Below, piece by piece: positions 63,838 through 64,000 of a DNA stretch of 64,000 nucleotides. Source of the DNA: Dactylorhiza incarnata (Eukaryota; Streptophyta; Magnoliopsida; Asparagales; Orchidaceae); assembly GCA_033032865.1 (NCBI GenBank), contig JAWHQI010000306.1, forward strand, positions 1,550,001 through 1,614,000, given 5' to 3'. The notes beneath the pieces are model-generated. The model did not search any database and was not told where the DNA came from. It worked only from the letters and a program-made list of their open reading frames with translations. Within the stretch, counting starts at the first letter, position 1, and the number at the start of each line of letters is the position of its first letter. The position numbers and the translations under genes were made by a program.

Positions 63838-64000
63838 TGCATGATTAATTGGCCAAACTTTTCGTTAAAATTGGGCCACCACTAATAATTCAGTTAACAT
63901 TGCCTAAACTTTATTCAGCTCAGTCTTTTAGTAATACTTTGGGTTATTTTCATGTGCATAGAAAGACTGTACTTTGGTTTTGTTTCCATTCAACTCAATA
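63838..64000. other. Flanking DNA after copia-2
   Basis: AT-rich, no ORF. Could be more intron of the PHAX-like gene. Confidence 0.35.

Noticed and set aside
1..64000. tRNA and rRNA genes
   Set aside because: None seen; TGGTATCAGAGC strings are primer-binding sites, not tRNA genes.

Overview
This window is plant nuclear DNA made almost entirely of nested transposable elements. The evidence is angiosperm-type Ty1/copia and Ty3/gypsy LTR retrotransposons, tRNA-iMet-type primer sites, U3 TATA boxes, an L1 tail, a hAT-like MITE, and the first exon of what looks like a plant PHAX-type (RNA export adaptor) gene. There are no bacterial operons, rRNA genes, tRNA genes or CRISPR arrays. The only likely host coding sequence is the exon at 35036-35331.

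Left nest (1-30085), four layers deep. (1) The outermost layer is an old element with an accessory 'plant transposon protein'-like ORF (342-1347), which resumes at 29785. (2) It is split by a long TGTAA...TTACA unit, probably a ~5.1 kb solo LTR (1348-4289 plus 27612-29784). (3) This is split by a complete Tat-lineage Ty3/gypsy element (4295-27606; 5-bp TSD TTATG) with gag, a protease/RT/RNase H/archaeal-type RNase H/integrase frame, 3' tandem repeats and two spliced antisense ORFs, each with its own TATA box. (4) The Tat element is split between gag and protease by a complete minus-strand SIRE/Maximus-like copia element (6752-16841).

Middle (30086-39057). This holds tandem repeats, a minus-strand Tat gag fragment cut by the 5' LTR of another copia element (32737-34134), a gene-like region with the PHAX-like exon ending at a GC splice donor, and AT-rich intron-like DNA with a hAT-like MITE (36573-37015).

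Right nest (39058-63837). A decayed SIRE-like copia element has gag/pol (39058-44796), a promoter-like spacer carrying an L1 tail, and a long accessory ORF. The ORF is interrupted by a 2-kb minisatellite-bearing DNA element (47221-49244). The 3' LTR begins at 51182. It is split by a 115-bp-LTR copia element on the minus strand (51239-56344, TSD TAAAG) and by an RT-less gypsy element (56519-62700), whose own 5' LTR carries a 440-bp TRIM (56680-57119, TSD TTATG). The LTR ends near 63837.

The most unusual pattern is that five different LTR or LTR-like units carry dense arrays of short CpG-containing palindromes upstream of their promoter. These are GTTCGTCGAAC in the putative solo LTR, the Tat element and the first copia; AACGC...GCGTT in the copia at 32737; and TCAACGATCGTTGA in the right-hand copia. 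Three elements from different superfamilies share the 15-mer GTTCGTCGAACGCAG. Similar palindromes lie just upstream of both accessory ORFs.
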